From the NCBI RefSeq assembly GCF_019511605.1, contig NZ_JAEUAV010000039.1, forward strand, positions 1-33,148: 33,148 nucleotides of DNA, given 5' to 3'. This document shows, in pieces, positions 8,816 to 16,743 of the stretch (position 1 is the first letter of the stretch; the number at the start of each line of letters is the position of its first letter). The notes under the pieces are model-generated. The model saw nothing but the letters and a program-made list of their open reading frames with translations, ran no database searches and was not told the DNA's origin. The DNA is from Paraburkholderia phenoliruptrix. GTDB taxonomy: Bacteria > Pseudomonadota > Gammaproteobacteria > Burkholderiales > Burkholderiaceae. A program made the translations under genes and the position numbers.

Positions 8816-9604
8816 ATGGCCACGCTAATCAAAAGACTCTTCGGTGCCGCGGTGTTATTCGGCGGCCTGTTTGCGGTACAGGCGTTGCAGGCAGCAAATG
8901 CAGCGCCGGCAGAAGATTTGAAAGGCAAGAACGTCGTGCTCGTGCACGGCGCATTTGCCGACGGTTCGAGCTGGGACAAAGTGATCCCGCTACTCGAGGC
9001 GCGCGGACTGCATGTGGTTTCGGTGCAGAACCCTCTGAGCTCGCTGGCTGACGACGTGGCCGCGACGAAGCGCATGGTTGACCAACAGACGGGTCCGGTC
9101 GTGCTGGTCGGTCATTCGTGGGCCGGCGTAGTGATCAGCGAGGCGGGCAATGACGAGAAGGTGAAGAGCCTTGTCTACGTGGCGGCATTCGCGCCCGATA
9201 ACGGCCAGTCTATTGAGGACATCACGAAAGGTAAGCCCGCGCCGGCCTGGGCGAGCGAACTGCAAAAAGACTCCGGCGGATACCTGACGCTGTCGACAAA
9301 GGCTGTTCTAGCCGACTTCGCACCGGATCTGCCGCTGCCGCAACGACGCCTGATCGCCGCGACGCAGGTGCCGTGGGCGGCCAGCTGTATCGGCGAAAAG
9401 GTTACGACCGCTGCATGGCATGACAAGCCGTCGTACTTCGTGGTTGCTTCGCATGACCGGATGATCGATCCGAAACTTCAGCAGGCTATGGCCAGCAACA
9501 TTGGTGCACGAGTCACGACGGTGGACAGCAGCCACGTTGCAATGGTGAGCCAGCCGAAAGCCGTGGCCGACACCATCATCGCCGCTGCAAAAGCCGCGCA
9601 ATAG
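8816..9604 (+). CDS. Secreted alpha/beta hydrolase (Ser nucleophile)
   Basis: 262 residues from ATG 8816; an ATG 14 codons earlier (8774) is possible, but the later one gives a cleaner Sec signal (LIKRLFGAAVLFGGLFA, cleavage after ANA). The fold shows the oxyanion motif LVHGAFADGSSW (from about 42), nucleophile elbow GHSWAG with Ser101, an acid-loop candidate in SHDRMID and catalytic His240 in DSSHVAMVS. This HGAFADGSSW/GHSWAG combination is common in small periplasmic hydrolases related to the EstC/hydroxynitrile-lyase-like group. The substrate is unknown. It follows the DUF4148 gene and is convergent with the BLUF gene. Confidence 0.88.
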   Translation: MATLIKRLFGAAVLFGGLFAVQALQAANAAPAEDLKGKNVVLVHGAFADGSSWDKVIPLLEARGLHVVSVQNPLSSLADDVAATKRMVDQQTGPVVLVGHSWAGVVISEAGNDEKVKSLVYVAAFAPDNGQSIEDITKGKPAPAWASELQKDSGGYLTLSTKAVLADFAPDLPLPQRRLIAATQVPWAASCIGEKVTTAAWHDKPSYFVVASHDRMIDPKLQQAMASNIGARVTTVDSSHVAMVSQPKAVADTIIAAAKAAQ

Positions 9605-9630
9605 CAGTGTATTTGCGGGAGCGAGCGACA

Positions 9631-10155
9631 TCACACGGACGATTGTGGGTCGCGCCGGAGCAGAACGTCGAACCGGCCGGCGACCAGATGCGACTCGCTC
9701 ACTTCCGGCAGCGTCCGTGCTGCCTGACAGATGCGCCACACTTCCTCGAGCAGCGAGCGATCCGTGCCTGACCAGCTGGTCAGCACGCTTTCAATGCGTT
9801 CCGAGCCGTCGAGGTCGCCGGTGAAATAGCCCATTGACCATTCGACAAAACGCCGCCGCTCGAGCGATCCAATCGCGACAATCCTCATCTCATAGTGACG
9901 CCGGTCGTTACCGATGCGGCGCAGGCATTCTCTAAGGGCAGTGGGATTGCCCTCCAGGTACTGAACAAAGTTGCGGCCCGCATGAACGAGAAAGCCGGTC
10001 AGCGCATCCGCCTCGTTCCGAACGCGCGAGACCGACACGATCGATTCGACATCCGCCATGCCTACGCCCGCAGACACGTTGCTTATATACACGGCGGCAA
10101 ATAGCGTTTCGTCGTCACCGGGCGGTCTAGGGCAACCGGATTCATCTGAGCACAT
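9631..10155 (-). CDS. BLUF-domain blue-light sensor
   Basis: 174 residues from ATG 10155. The frame is open 54 codons further up, but that stretch has no recognisable domain. Residues ~18-112 form a BLUF (flavin-binding blue-light) domain with the photocycle residues in place: Tyr23 in AAVYISN, Asn47 in SRVRN, Gln65 in FVQYLEG, and Trp106/Met108 in EWSMGYF. The remaining ~60 residues are helical, without an EAL or other output domain, so this is a short BLUF protein that signals through a partner. It lies 137 bases downstream of the Fur-box-linked nitroreductase on the same strand and could be co-transcribed with it. It is convergent with the secreted hydrolase. Confidence 0.9.
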   Translation of the reverse strand: MCSDESGCPRPPGDDETLFAAVYISNVSAGVGMADVESIVSVSRVRNEADALTGFLVHAGRNFVQYLEGNPTALRECLRRIGNDRRHYEMRIVAIGSLERRRFVEWSMGYFTGDLDGSERIESVLTSWSGTDRSLLEEVWRICQAARTLPEVSESHLVAGRFDVLLRRDPQSSV

Positions 10156-10292
10156 ACGATGGGTCTCTGCGAAGACATCGTCAGTTCCCAGTATAGAGTC
10201 GCATCGCGCGCTCCAAGCGAGGGTGGTCGGTATCTGACTAATGCTCGACGCACAGTGCCGGATGGACGCGGCAGAAACGGCCTGGCGATGTG

Positions 10293-10928
10293 TCAGATCG
10301 ACGTGCGCCCCAGCCACTCGCGCACGTAAAGCGAATGCGGCGGCCGCGCGGCCGAAGCTTCGCGAGACTTCGGTGTCCCGACGAACAGGAAGCCCAGCAC
10401 ACGCTCGGACGGCTCGAAGTCGAGCGCGGCTTGCAGGTTGGGGTCATAGGCGTCCGCGCCGGTCGCCCAGAAGCCGGCATAGCCTAGCGCGTGAATTGCG
10501 TTGAGCATGTTCATCGCGGCTGCGCCGACCGCAAGAAGCTGTTCGCTCTCCGGGATGTGAGAGTCGCTGGAAGTTGCTGCGGCTATCACGATCACAAGCG
10601 GCGCCGTGTACGCAAGTTGCCGCCGGTGTTCGTGCTGCGCGCGCGGGGTTGCCGGTTCGCGGCGCGCGGCGACGTCCACGAGCACCTCGCCGAACTCGGC
10701 GCGCGCTTCGTCGCGTATCAACGCGAAGCGCCACGGACGCAATGCGCCGTGATCCGGCGCACGCATCGCGGCGTCGAAGATGAGACCGAGCTCGGTTTCG
10801 TTGGGGCCCGGCTCGGCGAGCGGCCATGACGACCGGCGCGAGAGCAGGGTGTCGAAAAAAGCCTGTTGCGTGGCTGACGAAGCGACGAAGGCCACCCCGT
10901 TGTTAGCGGAGTTCTGCGAGTTGTCCAT
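10293..10928 (-). CDS. Nitroreductase-family FMN oxidoreductase, YdjA-like
   Basis: 211 residues from ATG 10928 (GGGGA upstream). Longer open frame exists up to 11144, but it would run through the Fur box, so the short start is preferred. Family features: the FMN-binding start FDTLLSRRSSWPL, then APDHGALRPWRFALIRD, and AVGAAAMNMLNAIHALGYAGFWATG toward the C-terminus, ending in the YVREW motif. These fit the compact YdjA-like nitroreductases, which use NAD(P)H and FMN to reduce nitro compounds or quinones. It is divergent from the siderophore operon, with a Fur-box palindrome 55-73 bases upstream, so it is likely induced by iron limitation. A role in ferric-siderophore reduction or in N-O chemistry of the ligand is a guess from position. 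Confidence 0.88.
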   Translation of the reverse strand: MDNSQNSANNGVAFVASSATQQAFFDTLLSRRSSWPLAEPGPNETELGLIFDAAMRAPDHGALRPWRFALIRDEARAEFGEVLVDVAARREPATPRAQHEHRRQLAYTAPLVIVIAAATSSDSHIPESEQLLAVGAAAMNMLNAIHALGYAGFWATGADAYDPNLQAALDFEPSERVLGFLFVGTPKSREASAARPPHSLYVREWLGRTSI

Positions 10929-10982
10929 GGCGATTCCCCGTGTTTTCGATGAAACGGATGATGGCGAGAAACGCCGCATAAT

Positions 10983-11001
10983 GCAAATGATTCTTATTTG
11001 C
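10983..11001 (-). promoter_or_regulatory. Fur-box-like palindrome 1 (nitroreductase side)
   Basis: GCAAATGATTCTTATTTGC is a 19-base palindrome with GCAAAT/ATTTGC arms and fits the AATGATAATCATT-type Fur consensus. It lies 55-73 bases before the nitroreductase start. Confidence 0.7.
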
Positions 11002-11094
11002 TTGTCTGACGAAAGATTTTGCCTTAAGCTCCGGTTTCGCTGCCGCACACGTTTGCGCTGCTTTTGAGCCAACCGAACCGGCAACGTGCGTGAC

Positions 11095-11124
11095 TTGACA
11101 TACGTCGTGGTCGACGAGTAGATT
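11095..11124 (+). promoter_or_regulatory. Sigma70-like promoter of the siderophore operon
   Basis: A perfect -35 hexamer TTGACA (11095-11100), an 18-base spacer and a -10 TAGATT (11119-11124, four of six consensus bases). The start would fall near 11131, inside Fur box 2. The leader to the MbtH start would be about 130 bases. Confidence 0.55.
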
Positions 11125-11129
11125 TTAAT

Positions 11130-11148
11130 GCAAATGATTCGCATTTAG
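11130..11148 (+). promoter_or_regulatory. Fur-box-like palindrome 2 (siderophore operon side)
   Basis: GCAAATGATTCGCATTTAG has AAATG/CATTT arms and shares the first eleven bases with box 1. It covers the predicted transcription start of the plus-strand operon, a good place for iron-dependent repression. Confidence 0.72.
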
Positions 11149-11259
11149 ATGCGCAGCGGATAAGCCGCGACTCGATGCGAATCGGCGGTGCTTACGCATG
11201 AAGCGAGCGGCACCTTCACCGGATCAACCCGACGCAGACAACTTCATTCAGGAGCCGCG

Positions 11260-11493
11260 ATGAGCTGGGGTGACGAAAACACCAATTTCGTTGTCGTTGT
11301 AAATCATGAAGAACAGTATTCCATCTGGCCTGACTACAAGGCCATTCCCGCTGGCTGGCGCGAAGCCGGCAAGTCCGGCAGGAAGGACGAATGCCTGCAA
11401 TGGATAGATGAGGTGTGGACCGATATGCGTCCGCTCAGCTTGCGTCAGGCCATGGCGGACAGCGCAGCGCCCGAAGGCGTCACCAATGCGTGA
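11260..11493 (+). CDS. MbtH-like protein
   Basis: 77 residues from ATG 11260, with AGGAG 6 bases before it. The whole protein fits the MbtH family: VVVNHEEQYSIWPDYKAIPA, GWREAG and the C-terminal CLQWIDEVWTDMRPLSLR with conserved Trp residues. MbtH-like proteins bind NRPS adenylation domains and are needed for their folding or activity. First gene of the plus-strand operon, just after a promoter with a Fur box; the thioesterase follows 18 bases later. It is expected to partner with the A domains of the NRPS beginning at 21606. Confidence 0.95.
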   Translation: MSWGDENTNFVVVVNHEEQYSIWPDYKAIPAGWREAGKSGRKDECLQWIDEVWTDMRPLSLRQAMADSAAPEGVTNA

Positions 11494-11511
11494 TGCGCGC
11501 GCGCTGAACCG

Positions 11512-12390
11512 ATGAACTCGTCAAATCGCATTTCGCACGTGCCCAGCGCGCTCACGCTCGTCTGCCTTGCGCACGCCGGCGGCAGCGTGGCCGTGTATCG
11601 CGAGTGGCAAGCCTTGCTGCCGTCGTTCATAAAGGTGCGCACGCTCGAATTGCCTGGGCACGGTATGCGCCGTGCAGAACCGGTGCATACGGAATGGCCT
11701 GCGCTCGTGGAGCAACTCGCGGACGAACTGCGCACACTGGTGGACGACGGTGCACCGTTTGCATTGTTCGGACACAGCATGGGCTCGCTCGTCGGACTGG
11801 AACTCATGCATGCGCTGCGCGAAAGAGGCAAACCAGCACCAGTGTGGTTCGGCGCCTCGGCCACCATCTCGCCGTCTCGCCGCAAGCATGAAACGCACTG
11901 GCTGAACTGTTCGCATACCGAAATGATTGCCTGCTTGCGTGAACGCGGCGGCACGCCCGCCGAGTTGCTCGACGATGCGGATTTCGTCGACTTTATGTTG
12001 CCGTTGCTACGCGCCGACTTTCATTTGTGCGGCATGCATCCAGCGCGCATGAAGGCGCGTCTGGAGGCGGCAGGAAGCCCGGCGGCCATGCTGGATTGCC
12101 CGATCGACGTGTTCGTCGGCCGGGACGACCCCGCCACGGCGCATGCCGCAGATGTTGATGCGTGGGCGCAGCAGACGCGCGGCCCTTGCGCCGTGCACCG
12201 GTTCGAAGGCGGGCACTTTTTCATCGACACCGCGCGCGAGGCGGTACTCGCAGTCGTCGCCGGATCGCTCGCGCGAAGAATCGGGTATACGCAGCTCGCC
12301 CGGCAGATGCCAGAGGTGCACAAACCGCACCAACCGCAACAACCGCTACATATGTCGCAGCCGCACGACTCGCAGTGCGCAGGCGCCTGA
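11512..12390 (+). CDS. Type II thioesterase (NRPS editing)
   Basis: 292 residues. Alpha/beta-hydrolase of the GrsT/TEII class: CLAHAGGSVAVYREW near the start (oxyanion hole), LELPGHGMR, nucleophile elbow GHSMGSLVG with Ser89, the acid loop VFVGRDDP and catalytic His in GGHFFID. Such free-standing enzymes remove wrong or stalled acyl groups from carrier proteins. The lid segment LRERGGTPAELLDDADFVDF is typical. The last ~30 residues are His/Pro/Gln-rich (HKPHQPQQPLHMSQPHDSQ) and look like a dispensable tail. It is in the operon between MbtH and the GrbD-like gene. Confidence 0.93.
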   Translation: MNSSNRISHVPSALTLVCLAHAGGSVAVYREWQALLPSFIKVRTLELPGHGMRRAEPVHTEWPALVEQLADELRTLVDDGAPFALFGHSMGSLVGLELMHALRERGKPAPVWFGASATISPSRRKHETHWLNCSHTEMIACLRERGGTPAELLDDADFVDFMLPLLRADFHLCGMHPARMKARLEAAGSPAAMLDCPIDVFVGRDDPATAHAADVDAWAQQTRGPCAVHRFEGGHFFIDTAREAVLAVVAGSLARRIGYTQLARQMPEVHKPHQPQQPLHMSQPHDSQCAGA

Positions 12391-12485
12391 GCAGAACCGT
12401 TGCGCGGGAGCGTTGTGTGAGTTTTTCGCGCGAGATGCTTGACCACCATTCACTCGCAGTTTGAGGCAACCCGGATAAGGACCGA

Positions 12486-13928
12486 ATGACCATGAGCCAG
12501 GCTTCGTTGCCGATCTTCGATTTCTCGCCGTTCGTTGGCCACAGCGAGCGCTACGTCGCGCTCATCAAACAGTTCGCGGCCGCGCAGCCGTTTCGCAGTG
12601 CCACTGTCGACGAACTGCTGCTCGACGACGACTTCCACCGCCGCCCGCTGCGGCCCGAGGACTTCGACTTCCTCAAGTTCATGAAGCCGGTGCGGGAGCA
12701 CAACGTGAGCCGTCTGCCGGCGCTCGCGTCCGGCCGCACGCTGCTGTCGATCTACGAGCTCGACGTCGCCCGTCCGCCTGCCGGCCGGGAGCCGGCAGAC
12801 TGGCAGCGCTTCACCGACTTCTACCGCGAAGACACACGTGAGCTCGGTGCGCAGATCGCGCCGTTCCTCGAAGCCTATGCGTTCGAATACCTGACCAGGG
12901 ACGTCGACACGAGTGAAAACGCAAGCGCTGCGAGCGCGCGCGTTACCCGCATCGTAGACGAGGAACTCGCATTCTGGAGCGCCACCTTCGAGCGGCTCAT
13001 GCGAAACGACTACCTTGAAGATGGCTTGCGCTTCATCATGGTCCAGCGTTGGGCGCTCGCGGTCTCCAAGCGCCGCGCACTCGCACGAGCCGCCGCAAGC
13101 GGCTTCTTCGACATGCTGCCGCCCGATGAACGGCCAGGCCTTCATCACGCAGCACCGGACGACGCACTGTTCGAACGCGTGGCGGCCGCAAGCGGCGTCA
13201 CGGGCAGGCAGCACGCGTACTGGCAGTTCTATCTGCCGACCAGCACCGCGAAATGCAACCTGCTGTATGCGCTCGCACGTCGGCCGGATCGCGCATTTGG
13301 TCTGATCGGCGCGGCCTTCGCGGCCGAGGCCGAATGGCTAGCGTTCGGGCTTGCGCTGGAGAGGGCGTGCGCGCATCTGAAGCCGGCTGGCCGCGGGCCC
13401 GCCGACGCAACTGCATTGAAAAGCGCGCTGGAACAGCGCTCCTCGCGCGCATTGCGGCGCGTCGCGGACAATTTCGGCGACGCGGCGCGCGCTCAGTGCG
13501 TGCAGGGTCTTGTCGCCGGCGAGCGGCTCGCCGGGCGTGCGCGCTGGGACTTGGGCGAGCAATTGCGCTGGCTTTCGTCGATTCGCGACTATGTCGCTTT
13601 CGCGCACCGCATCAGCTCGCGGATTGATGCGGAGTGTCCGGGTATCGACCGCGAAACCTTCGTCGAGCCGCACGAAATGTGCTCGACCACGCATGTACAC
13701 AACGATCATCGTCTCGTCACGATCGAAGAGGGCGACATGCTCTTCTGGGGCAACGTGGGCATGCAACTGGCGATGCACAAAGGCGACATGGTGCTGATTC
13801 CGGATGGCCGCCTGCACGGCTCGACCGTCGTGTCCGGCGAGTGTACGTATCACCAGCCGATCATCCCCGACGAGTGGGTCGAAGCCCTCGTCGCCGAACT
13901 CGACGAGCCGGCGGCCGCCTCGACCTGA
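12486..13928 (+). CDS. grbD: SznF/GrbD-like protein: helical (haem-oxygenase-like) region plus C-terminal cupin
   Basis: 480 residues; ATG 12486 follows AAGGA, and a second ATG two codons later is equally possible. Residues ~100-375 are helical and resemble the haem-oxygenase-like diiron fold (HAYWQFYLPTSTAKCN from His243; EAEWLAFGLALE). Residues ~395-465 are a cupin with ligands H403-V-H405 and His444 in GRLHGST. This architecture is that of SznF, which builds the N-nitroso group of streptozotocin from N-methylarginine, and fits the role of GrbD, needed for graminine in gramibactin. By eye, the usual late HxxxDxxH diiron motif reads RxxxDxxG (R324, D328, G331), so the diiron site may be degenerate and the cupin the working centre. 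The symbol is by family and context; a full alignment was not possible. Confidence 0.8.
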   Translation: MTMSQASLPIFDFSPFVGHSERYVALIKQFAAAQPFRSATVDELLLDDDFHRRPLRPEDFDFLKFMKPVREHNVSRLPALASGRTLLSIYELDVARPPAGREPADWQRFTDFYREDTRELGAQIAPFLEAYAFEYLTRDVDTSENASAASARVTRIVDEELAFWSATFERLMRNDYLEDGLRFIMVQRWALAVSKRRALARAAASGFFDMLPPDERPGLHHAAPDDALFERVAAASGVTGRQHAYWQFYLPTSTAKCNLLYALARRPDRAFGLIGAAFAAEAEWLAFGLALERACAHLKPAGRGPADATALKSALEQRSSRALRRVADNFGDAARAQCVQGLVAGERLAGRARWDLGEQLRWLSSIRDYVAFAHRISSRIDAECPGIDRETFVEPHEMCSTTHVHNDHRLVTIEEGDMLFWGNVGMQLAMHKGDMVLIPDGRLHGSTVVSGECTYHQPIIPDEWVEALVAELDEPAAAST

Positions 13929-14146
13929 GCGCGCGCGAAACAAGCGCAAATCCGGCAGCAACCGGGCGGAAAGCGAGCACAAACCCGGGCAGAAACACGA
14001 GCAATATCATGCAGGCGCCCACGGCAAAGATCGACAACAAAGGTGCCTCTTCCCCACGACAGCAGTATCGATGTCCCGGCCACCCGGCGCGGGATGCCTC
14101 GCGCGTTCGGCGCGCACAACAGTGGGTCAGGAAGAGAGAGCGAACG

Positions 14147-15031
14147 ATGCAAGCAGGCACGAGTGCTATGGCAGAGGCCGATCGATTCGAGGTCAGCGAC
14201 TGGAAGAGCCGGATCATTGCCGGCAGGGCGACGGGAGCGGCGGTGTCCGCACCCGCATGGCTGGACGCGTCGTATGCGACGCTGCGCGAGCAAGTGCTCG
14301 ACCCGGCGTATCCGTGCTTTTTCGGCACGATGGCCGAGCGGCGCGGCGAGATGTTCTACTCGTTCGTGAACGGTCGCGATCTGCGCGACCTGCCCGCGAC
14401 GATGCAAACCTTCGCGGAGCTCGCAGTGCAGCCGCAATACAGAAGGAACAACATTGCAGTGTTTTTCGAGCCGGACCCGGAGCCGCTTTCGCACGATGCG
14501 TACAGAACGCTGTTCTGGGGCATCCTGCAGCAGTTGCACGACATCGACCCCGATCCGGCGGCGGATCAGCAACCCGACCCGATGGACGAGGCGTGGGAGT
14601 TCTCGTATGCGGGCGTGCAGATGTTCGTCGTATGCGCGTGCCCGTCGTTTCGCGCGCGCCATAGCCGCAATCTGGGCCCGGGCATGGTGCTGCTGTTCCA
14701 GCCACGTTCGGTGTTCGTTGATACCATCACGAACAAGGTGATTGGCCGCGAGGCACGCAACCAGGTGCGCAAGCGTCTGGAAACGTGGGACGATATTCCC
14801 GCGCATCCCGACCTTGGCTTTTATGGCGACTCCGGCAACCTCGAATGGAAACAGTACTTTCTCGACGACGCCAACGCGCCCATCGAAGAGCGCTGTCCGT
14901 TCCTCAAGCGCCGCGCGCAAGCGGGCGCTCACTCTGTGCAGGCACGCCGTCATATGCCCGCGCACGGGGCGCGCAACGAACACGAAAGAGCCTTCGCGCA
15001 TGAAGAGAATGCGCGAGGTGTCGACAACTGA
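14147..15031 (+). CDS. grbE: YqcI/YcgG-family haem-type N-hydroxylase candidate, GrbE-like
   Basis: 294 residues from ATG 14147 (GGAAGAGAG upstream). The sequence fits the YqcI/YcgG family: a segment YPCFFGTMAERRGEMFYSF near residue 50, then RNNIAVFFEPDPEPLS, FWGILQQLHDIDP, GVQMFVVCACPSFRARHSRN and LLFQPRSVFVDTITN. A member of this family, GntA of guanitoxin biosynthesis, is a haem-dependent N-hydroxylase of a guanidino amino acid; GrbE of gramibactin belongs to the same family. Here it is expected to oxidise a guanidine nitrogen of arginine before N-N bond formation by the neighbouring SznF-like protein. The tail after ~250 is Arg/His-rich and probably unstructured. A 218-base gap precedes it, with nothing recognisable. 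Confidence 0.82.
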   Translation: MQAGTSAMAEADRFEVSDWKSRIIAGRATGAAVSAPAWLDASYATLREQVLDPAYPCFFGTMAERRGEMFYSFVNGRDLRDLPATMQTFAELAVQPQYRRNNIAVFFEPDPEPLSHDAYRTLFWGILQQLHDIDPDPAADQQPDPMDEAWEFSYAGVQMFVVCACPSFRARHSRNLGPGMVLLFQPRSVFVDTITNKVIGREARNQVRKRLETWDDIPAHPDLGFYGDSGNLEWKQYFLDDANAPIEERCPFLKRRAQAGAHSVQARRHMPAHGARNEHERAFAHEENARGVDN

Positions 15032-15096
15032 CGCGGCCGGCGCGCGAGGACGCGGCTCGCGTCCTCGCGCATTCAAGCCGCAATGAAAGGAGCTTC

Positions 15097-16743
15097 ATGT
15101 CCGTACTTTTGCAACTGGTCAGCAAGTCGCGCTGGATGATTGCCGCGGCGCTCATCGCGAGCGTGCTCGGCGGCCTCGGCAATGCCGCGCTGCTTGCGCT
15201 CATCAATCAGGCGCTGGTCGCGACGCCTGACGGCCTCGCGCGGCTCGGCATGCAGTTTCTCGCGGTGGGGCTCGGCGTGCTCGCGATGCGTGCGCTCGCG
15301 CAGTCGCTCTTCATGTGGCTCGGCCAACAGGCGAAAGCGACCCTGCGCATGCGCACGATCCGACGCATTGGCGACGCCGCGTTTGCACAGCTGGAAAAGC
15401 AGGGCGCAGCCAAGTCACTTGCTGTCCTCACGCAGGATCTGGACACGATTGTGGTGTTTTTCGTGAGTCTGCCTTCGCTCGCTATGCAAAGCGCGGTGAT
15501 CGTCGGCTGTCTCGCTTATCTCGGCTACATGTCGTGGCCGATTCTTCTCGTCGCCATCGTCACCATCGTACTGGGCATGACGGGCTTTCGTTATGCGCAC
15601 ACCCGCGCCATGTTCCATTTGCGTGCATCGCGCAAACGCGAGGACGATCTCGTCAAGCATTTCCGCGCACTCTTCGACGGTGCGAAGGAACTGAAGCTGC
15701 ATCGCGCGCGCAAGCATGCGTTCGTCGAGGACACGCTCGCGAGCAACGTCGAAGCGGTACGCGTGCAGCGTACGCGCGGCTACATGCTGTATGCGGCGGC
15801 AACGAGCTGGGGCAACTTCATTCTGTTCGCGTTCATCGGCCTGACGCTCTTCGTGTTCGCGCGCTACATCAGAGTCGATCCTCATGTCATGTCGGGCTAC
15901 GCGATCGTGTTCGTCTATATGATCATGCCGATTGAAGCCGTGCTGTCCGCGATTCCAAGCCTCAGTTCGGCTCGCGTCGCGCTGGAGCGCATCGAGCAGG
16001 TCAATGCAGAGCTGCCGCGCGAGGTCATGCTCGAACCGCCGGTCGCGGCTTCGTTCGAAAGCATTGCGCTCGAGGGCGCTACGCATCGCTATTTCCGCGA
16101 GAAAGAAAACGAGGTGTTCACGCTCGGGCCAATCGATCTGACGTTCCGCCCGGGCGAGCTCGTCTATCTGATCGGCGGCAACGGCAGCGGCAAGACCACG
16201 CTCGCCAAAATGCTGGTCGGACTGTACGTGCCGGAGAGCGGGCGCGTGCTGCTGAACGGCGAGCCTGTCGACGAAGCGCGGCGCGACGCTTACCGGCAGA
16301 ACTTTTCCGTGATATTCAGCGACTTCTTCCTGTTCGACACGCTGCTCGGCATGCATGCCGAAGGACTCGACGCGCTTGCGCAACAACTGCTCGTCGATCT
16401 GCAACTCGAGCACAAGGTCAGCGTGAAAGACGGCAGGTTCTCGACCCTGGACCTTTCGCAGGGGCAGCGCAAACGGCTCGCGCTGGTCGTCGCGTATCTG
16501 GAAGATCGTCCGTTCTATGTGTTCGACGAATGGGCCGCGGACCAGGACCCGCTTTTCAAGGACGTGTTCTACAAGCGCCTGCTGCCCGAACTGAAGGCGA
16601 AGGGCAAGACCGTGCTCGTCATCACGCACGACGATCGCTACTTCCATCTCGCCGAGCGCTTCATCAAGCTGGACTTCGGCCAGATCGTCGAAGACGGCCC
16701 GGGTGCCGCGCATGCCGCGAGCCTTGCGTCCGCTTATCAATGA
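15097..16743 (+). CDS. Cyclic-peptide/siderophore ABC exporter, PvdE/SyrD type (fused permease-ATPase)
   Basis: 548 residues, with AAAGGAG 5-6 bases before the ATG. Residues ~1-300 hold six membrane segments; the rest is an ABC ATPase with Walker A GGNGSGKTT, signature LSQGQRKRLAL, Walker B FYVFDEWAADQDP (Asp-Glu) and the His switch in VLVITHDDRYF. This fits the cyclic-peptide export family (PvdE of pyoverdine, SyrD of syringomycin, OrbE of ornibactin), half-transporters that dimerise and move the new siderophore to the periplasm. Fourth gene after MbtH in the operon; its stop overlaps the first possible start of the next ATPase (ATGA). Confidence 0.93.
   Translation: MSVLLQLVSKSRWMIAAALIASVLGGLGNAALLALINQALVATPDGLARLGMQFLAVGLGVLAMRALAQSLFMWLGQQAKATLRMRTIRRIGDAAFAQLEKQGAAKSLAVLTQDLDTIVVFFVSLPSLAMQSAVIVGCLAYLGYMSWPILLVAIVTIVLGMTGFRYAHTRAMFHLRASRKREDDLVKHFRALFDGAKELKLHRARKHAFVEDTLASNVEAVRVQRTRGYMLYAAATSWGNFILFAFIGLTLFVFARYIRVDPHVMSGYAIVFVYMIMPIEAVLSAIPSLSSARVALERIEQVNAELPREVMLEPPVAASFESIALEGATHRYFREKENEVFTLGPIDLTFRPGELVYLIGGNGSGKTTLAKMLVGLYVPESGRVLLNGEPVDEARRDAYRQNFSVIFSDFFLFDTLLGMHAEGLDALAQQLLVDLQLEHKVSVKDGRFSTLDLSQGQRKRLALVVAYLEDRPFYVFDEWAADQDPLFKDVFYKRLLPELKAKGKTVLVITHDDRYFHLAERFIKLDFGQIVEDGPGAAHAASLASAYQ

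Noticed and set aside
9604..9625. Third copy of the GTATC promoter element after the Ser hydrolase
   Set aside because: Only AGTGTATTTGCG resembles it; the second repeat and the CGTTGCAC word are missing, and it lies between convergent genes.
12486..13928. TauD/SyrP-type Asp beta-hydroxylase
   Set aside because: There is no 2-oxoglutarate oxygenase HxD...H pattern in a TauD fold; the HxH plus late His lie in a short C-terminal cupin, as in SznF.
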